This document shows, piece by piece, positions 8,403 through 15,429 of a stretch of 25,242 nucleotides of DNA. The DNA lies in contig JAITPB010000081.1 in NCBI GenBank assembly GCA_031289625.1, positions 1 through 25,242 on the forward strand, read 5' to 3'. Origin of the DNA: Clostridiales bacterium (GTDB lineage: Bacteria > Bacillota > Clostridia > Lachnospirales > WQUN01). How positions within the stretch are numbered: position 1 is the first letter of the stretch; every line of letters starts with the position of its first letter. The position numbers and the translations under genes are program-made. The notes below the pieces were generated by a model. The model did no database searches and was not told the DNA's origin. It saw only the letters and a program-made list of their open reading frames with translations.

Positions 8403-8921
8403 TTATGGCAAAGTAACATTCACAGCGTCTATCACTTCTATACTGACTTCGTTTAAATCCTCGTCCGCAATATCCGCTGGTTCGTAGCGAATGGAAAAAT
8501 CCGCGGCTGTGGCCTCCGGTTTTGCTTGAAAAGTCACAGTTATAATGTCGCCGTTTGTGGTTATATTGGCCGGACTGACCCAAGTCGCCGTTACAAAAGG
8601 CAGTTCCGGAAATTCGCCTCCCTGGTCCATATTGCTGATTACCGATTGAAAATGCTCGCCCTTTTTGATGGCGGACGGCGCGAACTGCGTGCCGTCAAAA
8701 TGCAGCTGAAAGTTCATGCCCGCTATGCCTGGGTTATTCTCGATCGAAACAGTGACATCCACTTGCCCATTTTTGTCAAACGCCCCCGCCGCCGCCCGCA
8801 AAACAGGTTTTTGAGAGGCGGCGCCGGAAGACGGCGTCATCAAAAAATATGCGCTCCAAGCTGCGGCGGCAAACACAATCGCCGCTCCAATTATAATGAT
8901 GGTTTTGACATTTTTTTTCAT
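8403..8921 (-). CDS. Membrane-anchored single-cohesin protein
   Basis: Small anchor-type scaffoldin of 172 residues. The N-terminus has three lysines or so and one hydrophobic segment (about 8-27, IIIIGAAIVFAAAAW) without an obvious signal-peptidase site, so it probably stays as a membrane anchor with the rest outside. One cohesin fills the remainder (about 40-172; GQVDVTVSIENNPGIAGMNF, GDIITVTFQAKPEA), ending VNVTLP like cohesin 2 of the 3382-4797 gene. No dockerin. AGGAGG at 8929-8934 lies 7 nt before ATG. It follows the larger anchor gene after 20 nt and precedes the lectin-bearing protein by 29 nt, so the three are likely co-transcribed. A cleaved signal peptide is the alternative. Confidence 0.88.
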   Translation of the reverse strand: MKKNVKTIIIIGAAIVFAAAAWSAYFLMTPSSGAASQKPVLRAAAGAFDKNGQVDVTVSIENNPGIAGMNFQLHFDGTQFAPSAIKKGEHFQSVISNMDQGGEFPELPFVTATWVSPANITTNGDIITVTFQAKPEATAADFSIRYEPADIADEDLNEVSIEVIDAVNVTLP

Positions 8922-8941
8922 TTGTTTTCCTCCTTAAATAT

Positions 8942-10096
8942 TCATTTGTGATTCTCGCGCGTCCGCACACGCTTTTTAACGGGTTTCGGCGGCGCGGCCA
9001 CCTTCCAGTAAAATACGAACGCAAAAACGCCGATAACCGCAAAATAGCCTAAATACGGCAATAGATCGCCCGTATCAAAGGTCTTGGGATTTTCCCGGAT
9101 CTCCGGACTTGTCGATCCCCCGGCGAGCGGTTCCGTGACCTGCACTGAGCAGACTGCCGTCATCTCTCCAACTCTAGCTGTGATCACAGCTTCTCCGATC
9201 TCTACGCCCGTTACCCAGCCATCCTCACTCACTGACGCTTTGCCGCTGTCAGAAGTTTCCCAGACGACAAGCTTGCTGTCAGTTGTATTGGATGGATGAA
9301 ACGAAATCAACAGCGGTGTTGAATCGCCTTTCGCCACAAGCATAGAATCCATGCTGAGCGAAATGGATTCCATCGGCACGCTGGCGGCCGTGTCCACCCC
9401 GGTCAGCCCGGTTCCGGTCCCGGTCAGTTCTTCGCCGACTAAAGACGGCGGCGGCGGTTCCTGCGTGCTATTCTCCGGCGTGTCCGTCGCGTTCGCGTTT
9501 TGTGCGGCTGGCAGCGCCGGATACGTAGGCGTCCAGGAAGTCACGCTGGGCGGGACGTATTCAGACTCAGACGTGCCGCCGTTCCCCCATCCTTCCCAGG
9601 CCGCGGTCGCATCCTCTTTGACAAGGCTGACGTTTTGAAAATTCTGATTTGAAATTTCGGCTGGCTCGTAGCTCAATGTAAAATTCGCCGTGCCTTTAGA
9701 GGGGGCGGTTGGCTTCAATTGAAATGTCACTGTGCATACGTCGCCGTCCTCCTTTATGTCGCTTGCGCTGACCCATATGACGCCGATGCTGGTCAATTCG
9801 GAAAAGTTATTGTTTGCATCGTCTAAATTGCTGGTCAGCGGCGTAAAAGTGTTTCCCTGCGTCAGGCTCACAGGCGTCAAAATAGTGTTGTCGAAATTCA
9901 GCTTAAACTGAATCCCAGCTACTCCTGGATTGTTCCGCAGCGACACTATGACAGGTACTTGCCCCGAGGCGTTGAAATCCCCCGCTTTTGCCTGTAGTAT
10001 CATGTCCGCCGCGTACACGTTTTTGGAATAGAAATAGCCGCTGAAAATCACAATATCCAGAACCAGCAGGATAGCGATCAGCCGTTTCATTCTCAT
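8942..10096 (-). CDS. Surface-anchored cohesin protein with Big2-like domain and C-terminal membrane segment
   Basis: Likely cell-surface anchor of the scaffold, 384 residues. Order: signal peptide (1-29, ending VYA), cohesin (31-162; GQVPVIVSLRNNPGVAGIQF, GDVCTVTFQLKP), a low-complexity linker (165-240), a bacterial Ig-like (Big2-type) domain (about 242-322; SISLSMDSMLVAKGDSTPL, VVWETSDSGKASV, GWVTGVEIGEAVITA), then NPKTFDTGD (336-344), a hydrophobic segment (345-365) and a basic tail (KPVKKRVRTR). The last three parts look like a cell-wall sorting signal, although NPKTF is not a canonical sortase motif. No dockerin. GGAGG (10107-10111) is 10 nt before this ATG; a second GAGGGGG serves an alternative ATG at 10090. 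It is first in the block behind the promoter at 10205-10233. Confidence 0.88.
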   Translation of the reverse strand: MRMKRLIAILLVLDIVIFSGYFYSKNVYAADMILQAKAGDFNASGQVPVIVSLRNNPGVAGIQFKLNFDNTILTPVSLTQGNTFTPLTSNLDDANNNFSELTSIGVIWVSASDIKEDGDVCTVTFQLKPTAPSKGTANFTLSYEPAEISNQNFQNVSLVKEDATAAWEGWGNGGTSESEYVPPSVTSWTPTYPALPAAQNANATDTPENSTQEPPPPSLVGEELTGTGTGLTGVDTAASVPMESISLSMDSMLVAKGDSTPLLISFHPSNTTDSKLVVWETSDSGKASVSEDGWVTGVEIGEAVITARVGEMTAVCSVQVTEPLAGGSTSPEIRENPKTFDTGDLLPYLGYFAVIGVFAFVFYWKVAAPPKPVKKRVRTRENHK

Positions 10097-10204
10097 TCCC
10101 CCTCAACCTCCCCTTTTTAAAACCAGTAGATTCGCGCTGTCGCCGCGTGTTTAAATTTCGACAATACAGCATTTGAATCGCCGATTTTCATGTGGATATT
10201 CTAT

Positions 10205-10233
10205 ATTCTATATGAATAACCAAAACATGTCAA
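10205..10233 (-). promoter_or_regulatory. Strong sigma-A-type promoter for the scaffold block
   Basis: On the minus strand a perfect TTGACA (10233 to 10228), a 17-nt spacer and TAGAAT (10210 to 10205; five of six consensus bases). Transcription would start near 10198, leaving about 100 nt of leader before the first gene (10096). Confidence 0.8.
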
Positions 10234-10243
10234 TCATTTGACA
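10228..10243. promoter_or_regulatory. Inverted repeat across back-to-back -35 boxes
   Basis: TGTCAA-TCAT-TTGACA is a perfect inverted repeat with 6-nt arms. The left arm is the -35 box of the minus-strand scaffold promoter. The right arm is a perfect TTGACA on the plus strand, facing the cheB-like gene, but with only poor -10 matches (AAATAT or AATATT) at 17-18 nt. It could be an operator or a divergent promoter core. Confidence 0.45.
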
Positions 10244-10300
10244 AATAAATAGATAATTAAAAATATTACGAAAATTTTCGTTCGCGCGCGGAGTGCGTGA

Positions 10301-10354
10301 AACGCGTGAAATATATGGATATTCATAAACGTTTCATATATTCGCGCGTTTTTT
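10301..10354 (+). terminator. Hairpin with T run upstream of cheB-like gene
   Basis: AACGCG-T-GAAATATATG (10301-10317) pairs with CATATATTCGCGCGTT (10335-10350), with one mismatch and one bulge, followed by T (10349-10354). It looks like a terminator or attenuator in the leader of the plus-strand gene at 10397. No coding gene on the plus strand precedes it closely. The remainder of 10097-10396 is AT-rich and holds the promoter elements listed here. Confidence 0.5.
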
Positions 10355-10396
10355 GGAATCATAAAAACGACATACGACAAAGGCGGCCATTAGACA

Positions 10397-11023
10397 ATGA
10401 TTTCAAACACAAAATTATCTTTACCGGCAAATACAAATTTAGTCATCGCAAACGCGCCAAAGATAAAGATAATCGCGTTTGCGTCTTCTACCGGCGGCAC
10501 GGAGGCGCTTGAAAAAATTCTCCGCGCGCTCCCCGCCGCCATCCCTCCTGTATTAATTGTGCAGCACATGCCATCGGGGTTTACGAAATTATTCGCGGAT
10601 CGCCTGAATACAATTTGCGCCATGGAAGTGCGCGAAGCCCGGAATCATGAATGCCTTTTATGGGGGCAGGCGCTCGTGGCGCCTGGGGATTACCATATGA
10701 GGCTGGAATGGGTCCAGCGGAAGATGGCGGTGGAATGCTTTGCCGGGCAAAAAATACATGGCGTAATGCCATCCGCGGACATTCTGTTTGAATCAGCCGC
10801 GAATTTTGTCAGGGAGAAAGCGATTGGCGTGGTCTTGACAGGGATGGGCGCCGACGGCGCGCGGGGCTTGCTGAAAATGCGGCAATGCGGCGCCAGAACC
10901 ATCGCGCAGGATCAGGCGACTTCCGTTGTGTATGGGATGCCCAAAATTGCCTCGGACATGGGGGCGGCGGAGTACATTCTGCCGCTGGATATGGTGGCGG
11001 GAAAAATTATGAGTCTGCTCTAA
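10397..11023 (+). CDS. Orphan CheB-type protein-glutamate methylesterase, catalytic domain only
   Basis: CheB enzymes remove methyl esters from glutamates of chemoreceptors. The 208-residue product is the catalytic domain alone: FASSTGGTEAL with nucleophile Ser31, VQHMPSGFT with His57, VAPGDYHM, and TGMGADGARGL with Asp153, so the Ser-His-Asp triad is complete. The usual N-terminal response-regulator receiver domain is absent and replaced by about 20 unstructured residues. No CheR, chemoreceptor or other che gene is in the window. There is no good ribosome site at this ATG (only AAAGG 13 nt away), so the start is uncertain. It is divergent from the scaffold operon, sharing a 300-nt intergenic region with it, and ends in a terminator. 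The substrate is unknown. Confidence 0.85.
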   Translation: MISNTKLSLPANTNLVIANAPKIKIIAFASSTGGTEALEKILRALPAAIPPVLIVQHMPSGFTKLFADRLNTICAMEVREARNHECLLWGQALVAPGDYHMRLEWVQRKMAVECFAGQKIHGVMPSADILFESAANFVREKAIGVVLTGMGADGARGLLKMRQCGARTIAQDQATSVVYGMPKIASDMGAAEYILPLDMVAGKIMSLL

Positions 11024-11050
11024 AGCTGTAGATGACGCTACAGCTTTTTT
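11022..11050 (+). terminator. Rho-independent terminator after cheB-like gene
   Basis: A perfect 10-bp stem (AAAGCTGTAG at 11022-11031 with CTACAGCTTT at 11038-11047), a 6-nt loop and a T run to 11050. The stem overlaps the stop codon. Confidence 0.9.
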
Positions 11051-11102
11051 CACAATCATGCTATACTGGTTTTAATGGATAAAAGAGAAGAGGAGTGAAA
11101 CT

Positions 11103-12284
11103 ATGTTTAAACAAACCCTGCGCGCTTTGGCCTTGGCGTTATGCGTCCTGCCGCTTGCCGCCGGATGCGCTTCCAGGCGGGCCGCCGTCAGTGCGGACGA
11201 ACCTGCGGCCGTCAGAAATTTTACCATGACCGCAGCGACGGCTGCGGCGGAAACCGCTGCCCCGGCATCGCCCTCCGAAACGCCGGAAACGCTTGAGGCG
11301 GCGGAGCCAACGCCCGCTCAAACCCCTGAGGCTCTTCAGCCTGCGGCTCTTGATTATCTGGCCGTCAAGCCCTATGAAGCGGGCCAAATTATGATTTTGA
11401 TGTACCATGGGCTGACAGAGGGCGAAGAGACGGATTCGTATACCAGAAGCGTGACGCATTTCAGAGAGGACTTGCAGGCTTTATACGATCGGGCTTTTCG
11501 GCTGATGTCCATGCAGGACTGGCGGGACAATCACGTGACTGTCGCGGCTGGTTTTACGCCTGTGATACTGACCTTCGACGACGGCAAGGGTTCCTCTTTC
11601 TCCTTAACGGATACAGGAGGATCGTTACAGCCTGCGGAGAACTGCGCTGTGGATATCATGACAAAATTCAGCGAGGCCCATCCGGATTTCGGCAATACAG
11701 CCATTTTTTTTGTGAACGGAAACGCAGAGCCGTTTAAAGGCGCCGGAACCTTGCAGGATCGTTTCGCGTATTTGCTGGATCGCGGCTTTGAAATCGGCAA
11801 CCACACCTATTCGCACGATAGTATGAAAAAATTAAGCGCCGAAGGGATTCAGGAAGAAATCGGCAGAGTCGATCAGATGATCCGGGAAAACAGCAGCGGA
11901 TATATCCCCTACGCGATTTCTTATCCTTTCGGGATCAAACCGCAGGAAGCCCTGGAGTCTTTTGTCCTAAACGGCCTATGGCAAGACAGGGCGTATCACT
12001 ATGATTTTGCCTTGTGCGTGGGCCAGAGCGGCGCGCCTTCCGTTCCGATCCGAACAGGATATGACAGCCTAAGCGTGCCCAGGGTTCGCGCCTCCGACAA
12101 CGAAGCTACGGATTTGGGCTGGACGCTGCGATACTATGAAGAACATCCCGAAGCCCGGTATATTTCAGACGGCATCCCCGATCGAATCTCCGTGCCGGAA
12201 GAATACGTGGACAATGTTGACGAGTCCCTCCTGAACGGAAAAGAATTATATGTGTATGACAAAGCGGGCAACAAAGCCCGCTGA
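11103..12284 (+). CDS. Lipoprotein polysaccharide deacetylase (NodB family)
   Basis: Likely removes acetyl groups from peptidoglycan or another surface polysaccharide outside the cell. The 393-residue product starts with a lipoprotein signal (LPLAAGC, Cys22) and an Ala/Pro/Glu-rich spacer to about residue 85. A NodB-type domain follows: MILMYHGL near 99, ILTFDDGKG near 154-163 with the catalytic/metal Asp pair, EIGNHTYSHDSM with the H-x3-H metal motif near 234-238, and AISYPFGIKPQ, the RxxYP-like motif in altered form. AGGAG at 11091-11095 lies 7 nt before ATG. It is flanked by the cheB terminator and, 96 nt later, dnaG. Inserts between motifs make it longer than a minimal NodB domain. Exact substrate cannot be read from the sequence. 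Confidence 0.88.
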   Translation: MFKQTLRALALALCVLPLAAGCASRRAAVSADEPAAVRNFTMTAATAAAETAAPASPSETPETLEAAEPTPAQTPEALQPAALDYLAVKPYEAGQIMILMYHGLTEGEETDSYTRSVTHFREDLQALYDRAFRLMSMQDWRDNHVTVAAGFTPVILTFDDGKGSSFSLTDTGGSLQPAENCAVDIMTKFSEAHPDFGNTAIFFVNGNAEPFKGAGTLQDRFAYLLDRGFEIGNHTYSHDSMKKLSAEGIQEEIGRVDQMIRENSSGYIPYAISYPFGIKPQEALESFVLNGLWQDRAYHYDFALCVGQSGAPSVPIRTGYDSLSVPRVRASDNEATDLGWTLRYYEEHPEARYISDGIPDRISVPEEYVDNVDESLLNGKELYVYDKAGNKAR

Positions 12285-12298
12285 CAGACGCGCATTTT
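12263..12298 (+). terminator. Weak terminator-like hairpin at end of deacetylase gene
   Basis: AGCGGGC (12263-12269) and GCCCGCT (12276-12282) form a 7-bp stem spanning the last codons. A T run (12294-12298) comes only 11 nt later, so termination here is doubtful. Just after it, GCCATCCTGAAAA occurs twice in tandem (about 12302-12328). Confidence 0.3.
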
Positions 12299-12380
12299 TC
12301 CGCCATCCTGAAAAGCCATCCTGAAAAAAGGATTTTCACCGCCGGATGCCGAATATGTAAAAAGAGCAGGAGAATCAGCC

Positions 12381-14174
12381 ATGCGCTATCCCCATGAAAT
12401 AATTGAAGACGTGCTGGCGGGGAACGACATTGTCAGCGTTGTATCGGGCTATGTACAACTGAAACAAAAAGGCGCGGATTATTTTGGCCTCTGCCCCTTT
12501 CATCAGGAAAAGACGCCCTCCTTTTCCGTCAGCGCGGATAAACAGCTCTATTACTGTTTCGGCTGCGGCGCGGGCGGCAATGTGCTGAGTTTTGTCATGC
12601 AGATTGAAAATTTAAATTTTTTAGACGCCCTGCGCTCTCTGGCGGACAGGATACACTACTATCTGCCGGACGCGGCGGACGATGAAGACGCGGCGCGCCA
12701 GGCGCGGCTGAAAGAGACTTTGCTGCTGATGCATCAAAAGGCGGCACGTTTTTTTTACGACAGGCTGCAAAGCGCGGACGGGCAAAACGCGGCGGCCTAT
12801 TTGGACGAACGCGGCGTTTTGCGCAAAGCCCGGATAAAATTTGGATTGGGATACGCTCCAGGCAAGCGGGCATTGAGCGCGTTTCTCACAAAAGAAGGTT
12901 ATCCTTCCGATTTGCTGGAAAAATCCGGCCTGGTGATTTCGGACAGGCATGGCGGCTTTTTTGATCGCTTTTCCGAGAGGCTGATGTTTCCCATCTTTGA
13001 TCCGAGAGGCAGAGTGATTGCGTTCGGCGGCCGGCTTCTGGGCGGCGGGGAACCGAAATACTTAAACAGCCCGGAGACGCCTATCTTTAGCAAGAGCCAT
13101 CATCTGTACGGCGTTCAGCTGGCGAAAAAGTCCACGGCGAAAGAATTTATTCTGGTGGAAGGCTACATGGACGTGATCAGTCTGCACCAAGCGGGCTTTT
13201 CGCAAGCGGTCGCGGCGCTGGGCACGTCGTTCAACGCGGGCCACGCGAAATTGCTGCGGCAATATTGTGAAAGCTGCGTAGCGCTTTTTGACAGCGACAA
13301 GGCGGGAACGAAAGCGGCGCTGCGCGCTATTCCAGTTTTGCTCGCGGCGGGGCTCCGGGTCAAAGTTCTGCAAGTCCATGACGCGAAAGATCCCGATGAA
13401 TACATAAAGTCCTTTGGAAGCGAACGTTTCGCAGAACTTCTCTCCCAAGCGCAGAGTTACATCACTTTTCAGGTGAATCAGCTCAAAAGCCGCTACAACC
13501 TGGAGAATACCGGCGATCGCGTCGCCTTTACCACGGAGGCCGCGAAGATCGTCGCCAAGGCGGACAGCGCCATTGAACGGGACGCCTACGGCAAAGAGAT
13601 CGCGGTCATGGCCAACATCTCACAAGAAGCAGTTGCTTCAGCGGTTGCCGAAGCAATCGCTGAAGCAATCGCTTCGGAAGCCGGGAGTGAAAACGGCGCC
13701 GCTTTCAAAACGCCCCTCAAAGGCCGCGGGGGTGTAAATGCCCTGCCGAAAGCGATGGAAAAAGGGGCTTTGGAAGCCCAAAAAAGCCTGATCTATTTTG
13801 CGGCGGCGCATGACGGGGTTTGCCGCGCCTTACGGCCCGTGCTGGAGCCTCATGAACTGGGGGCGCCTGTTTACGCCAAGCTCCTGGAGACTGTTTACGA
13901 TTGGCGCGGCGCCGGAAAGGAGATTGCCCCCGCCGCGCTGATCAATCTTTTTGAAAATCTGGAGGAGCAGCGAATGGTTTCGGAAATATTCAGCCGCACC
14001 CCCGCCTATGAAAACGCGCCCGCGCTGGAAAAGGCGATCAACGAAATGATAAAACTGATCAAGCAAGTCAATATTGATAAAAAAATACCCGATGCCGAAT
14101 GGAATCAACTTCAAAATTTAGTAGAAAAGAAAAGAAATATCAATCAATTGTATATATCAATATCAGATGGTTAG
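12381..14174 (+). CDS. dnaG: DNA primase
   Basis: Makes RNA primers for replication and works with the replicative helicase. The 597-residue product shows the N-terminal CHC2 zinc finger (Cys38, His41, Cys59, Cys62), the primase core (RIKFGLGYAP, FPIFDPRGRVIAFGGR, EPKYLNSPET) and the TOPRIM metal site (EGYMD with Glu260; DSDKAG with Asp304 and Asp306). A helical C-terminal helicase-binding region follows. AGGAG (12368-12372) lies 8 nt before ATG. Odd: residues about 416-436 are an Ala/Glu repeat (EAVASAVAEAIAEAIASEA) made of small palindromic units, apparently inserted in the linker before the C-terminal domain. The gene is followed closely by rpoD, the classical macromolecular-synthesis order. 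Confidence 0.97.
   Translation: MRYPHEIIEDVLAGNDIVSVVSGYVQLKQKGADYFGLCPFHQEKTPSFSVSADKQLYYCFGCGAGGNVLSFVMQIENLNFLDALRSLADRIHYYLPDAADDEDAARQARLKETLLLMHQKAARFFYDRLQSADGQNAAAYLDERGVLRKARIKFGLGYAPGKRALSAFLTKEGYPSDLLEKSGLVISDRHGGFFDRFSERLMFPIFDPRGRVIAFGGRLLGGGEPKYLNSPETPIFSKSHHLYGVQLAKKSTAKEFILVEGYMDVISLHQAGFSQAVAALGTSFNAGHAKLLRQYCESCVALFDSDKAGTKAALRAIPVLLAAGLRVKVLQVHDAKDPDEYIKSFGSERFAELLSQAQSYITFQVNQLKSRYNLENTGDRVAFTTEAAKIVAKADSAIERDAYGKEIAVMANISQEAVASAVAEAIAEAIASEAGSENGAAFKTPLKGRGGVNALPKAMEKGALEAQKSLIYFAAAHDGVCRALRPVLEPHELGAPVYAKLLETVYDWRGAGKEIAPAALINLFENLEEQRMVSEIFSRTPAYENAPALEKAINEMIKLIKQVNIDKKIPDAEWNQLQNLVEKKRNINQLYISISDG
13626..13681 (+). repeat. Small palindromic repeats in dnaG linker
   Basis: GAAGC-AGTT-GCTTC (13626-13639) and GAAGC-AATC-GCTTC (13662-13675) are perfect inverted repeats with 4-nt loops. 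A partial copy, GAAGCAATCGCT, begins at 13650. All encode E-A-x-A. The same palindrome type recurs at 20644-20672. Confidence 0.75.
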
Positions 14175-14233
14175 AATAGTAAACAGCGTGATATTACAAA
14201 ATGGCAAATGAACATGGATACACACGGGGGAAA

Positions 14234-14252
14234 CGGAACCGCGCCGGTTCCG
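14234..14252 (+). promoter_or_regulatory. GC-rich hairpin in the rpoD leader
   Basis: CGGAACCG-CGC-CGGTTCCG is a perfect 8-bp stem with a 3-nt loop. It lies between the dnaG stop and the rpoD TTG start favoured here, 8 nt before the ribosome site. No T run follows, so it is more likely an RNA-processing or stability element than a terminator. Confidence 0.5.
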
Positions 14253-14272
14253 ACTGGAAAGGAAGGATTGTC

Positions 14273-15349
14273 TTGAAATCCATAGACGACGCTCAATTGA
14301 TGAACCGGCTGAAAGAGCTGGCCGCCATCGGCAAAAAGAAAAAGTCCGTGCTGGAATACAAAGAAATTATGGATTTTCTCGGAGACATAGACCTGGACCC
14401 GGATCAAATCGATAAGATGTACGAATTCCTGGAAAGCCAGGGGGTTGACATTCTGGGCGGGATTGAATTGGAAGAAGATCCGGAAAAAGAAATCGACCTG
14501 TCGCTGGTAGAAGGCGCCATCAACATAGACGATCATGTGCGGATGTATTTAAAGGAGATCGGCAAAGTGCCGCTTCTGTCCGCGGACGAGGAGATCGATC
14601 TAGCCAAACGGATGGAACGGGGCAGCGAAGAGGCAAAACGCCGCTTGGCGGAAGCCAATCTCCGACTGGTGGTTTCAATTGCCAAACGGTATGTCGGCCG
14701 GGGTATGCTCTTTTTGGATTTGATACAAGAGGGCAACCTGGGTCTGATCAAAGCTGTGGAAAAATTTGACTATCGCAAAGGATATAAGTTCAGCACGTAC
14801 GCCACTTGGTGGATACGCCAGGCGATTACGCGCGCCATAGCCGACCAGGCCCGGACGATCCGTATTCCTGTGCATATGGTGGAAACCATCAACAAGCTCA
14901 TCCGCGTTTCAAGACAATTGCTGCAAGAACTCGGCCGCGACCCCTCGCCGGACGAATTGGCGAAAGAAATGCAGATGCCTGTGGATAAAGTGCGCGAAAT
15001 ATTAAAAATCGCACAAGAACCCGTGTCTCTGGAGACGCCCATCGGCGAAGAAGAAGACAGCCACCTGGGAGATTTTATTCCGGACGACGAAATCCAAGCG
15101 CCGGCAGAGGCCGCCGCGTTTACCCTGCTGAAAGAACAGCTCATCGACGTGCTGGACACGCTGACCGACCGCGAGGAAAAAGTGCTGCGCCTGCGGTTCG
15201 GCTTGGACGACGGGCGCGCCAGGACGCTGGAAGAAGTGGGCAAGGAATTTAACGTCACGCGCGAGCGGATACGGCAGATCGAGGCCAAGGCGCTGCGTAA
15301 GCTGCGGCATCCCAGCCGGAGCAAGAAACTGAAAGACTATTTAGAATAA
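14273..15349 (+). CDS. rpoD: Primary RNA polymerase sigma factor (sigma-70/SigA)
   Basis: Housekeeping sigma factor directing RNA polymerase to the -35/-10 promoters seen in this window. The TTG at 14273 is chosen because GGAAGG (14261-14266) lies 6 nt upstream and the protein then begins at the typical SIDDAQLMNRLKELAAIGKKK. An in-frame ATG at 14201 would add 24 unusual residues and has no ribosome site. The 358-residue product has region 1.1-like helices (EYKEIMDFL), region 1.2 (DDHVRMYLKEIGKVPLLSADEE), region 2 (ANLRLVVSIAKRYVGRGM, FSTYATWWIRQAI), region 3 and region 4 (LRLRFGLDDG, TLEEVGKEFNVTRERIRQIE). It follows dnaG by about 100 nt and is probably co-transcribed with it. Confidence 0.96.
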   Translation: MKSIDDAQLMNRLKELAAIGKKKKSVLEYKEIMDFLGDIDLDPDQIDKMYEFLESQGVDILGGIELEEDPEKEIDLSLVEGAINIDDHVRMYLKEIGKVPLLSADEEIDLAKRMERGSEEAKRRLAEANLRLVVSIAKRYVGRGMLFLDLIQEGNLGLIKAVEKFDYRKGYKFSTYATWWIRQAITRAIADQARTIRIPVHMVETINKLIRVSRQLLQELGRDPSPDELAKEMQMPVDKVREILKIAQEPVSLETPIGEEEDSHLGDFIPDDEIQAPAEAAAFTLLKEQLIDVLDTLTDREEKVLRLRFGLDDGRARTLEEVGKEFNVTRERIRQIEAKALRKLRHPSRSKKLKDYLE

Positions 15350-15355
15350 CATCAG

Positions 15356-15429
15356 ACAAGGCCGTACGCCTCAAGGTGTCTAAGCGGATTGCGGACATCG
15401 GATGGCTTGCGGCCTTGTTGGGCTGTTTT
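15356..15429. terminator. Long imperfect hairpin between convergent rpoD and ECF genes
   Basis: ACAAGGCCGTACGCC (15356-15370) pairs with GGCTTGCGGCCTTGT (15404-15418), nine perfect pairs then a wobble, one mismatch and three more pairs. An inner GGTGTC/GACATC stem extends it. A short T run (15426-15429) follows on the plus strand. It probably ends rpoD transcription and perhaps also the opposing gene. Confidence 0.5.

Noticed and set aside
1744..10096. A classical cellulosome enzyme cluster
   Set aside because: No glycoside hydrolase, esterase, lyase or recognisable cellulose-binding module could be found in any of the six proteins.
14201..14272. ATG 14201 as the start of rpoD
   Set aside because: No ribosome site, spans a strong hairpin, and adds residues not usual for the family; TTG 14273 has GGAAGG at 6 nt.
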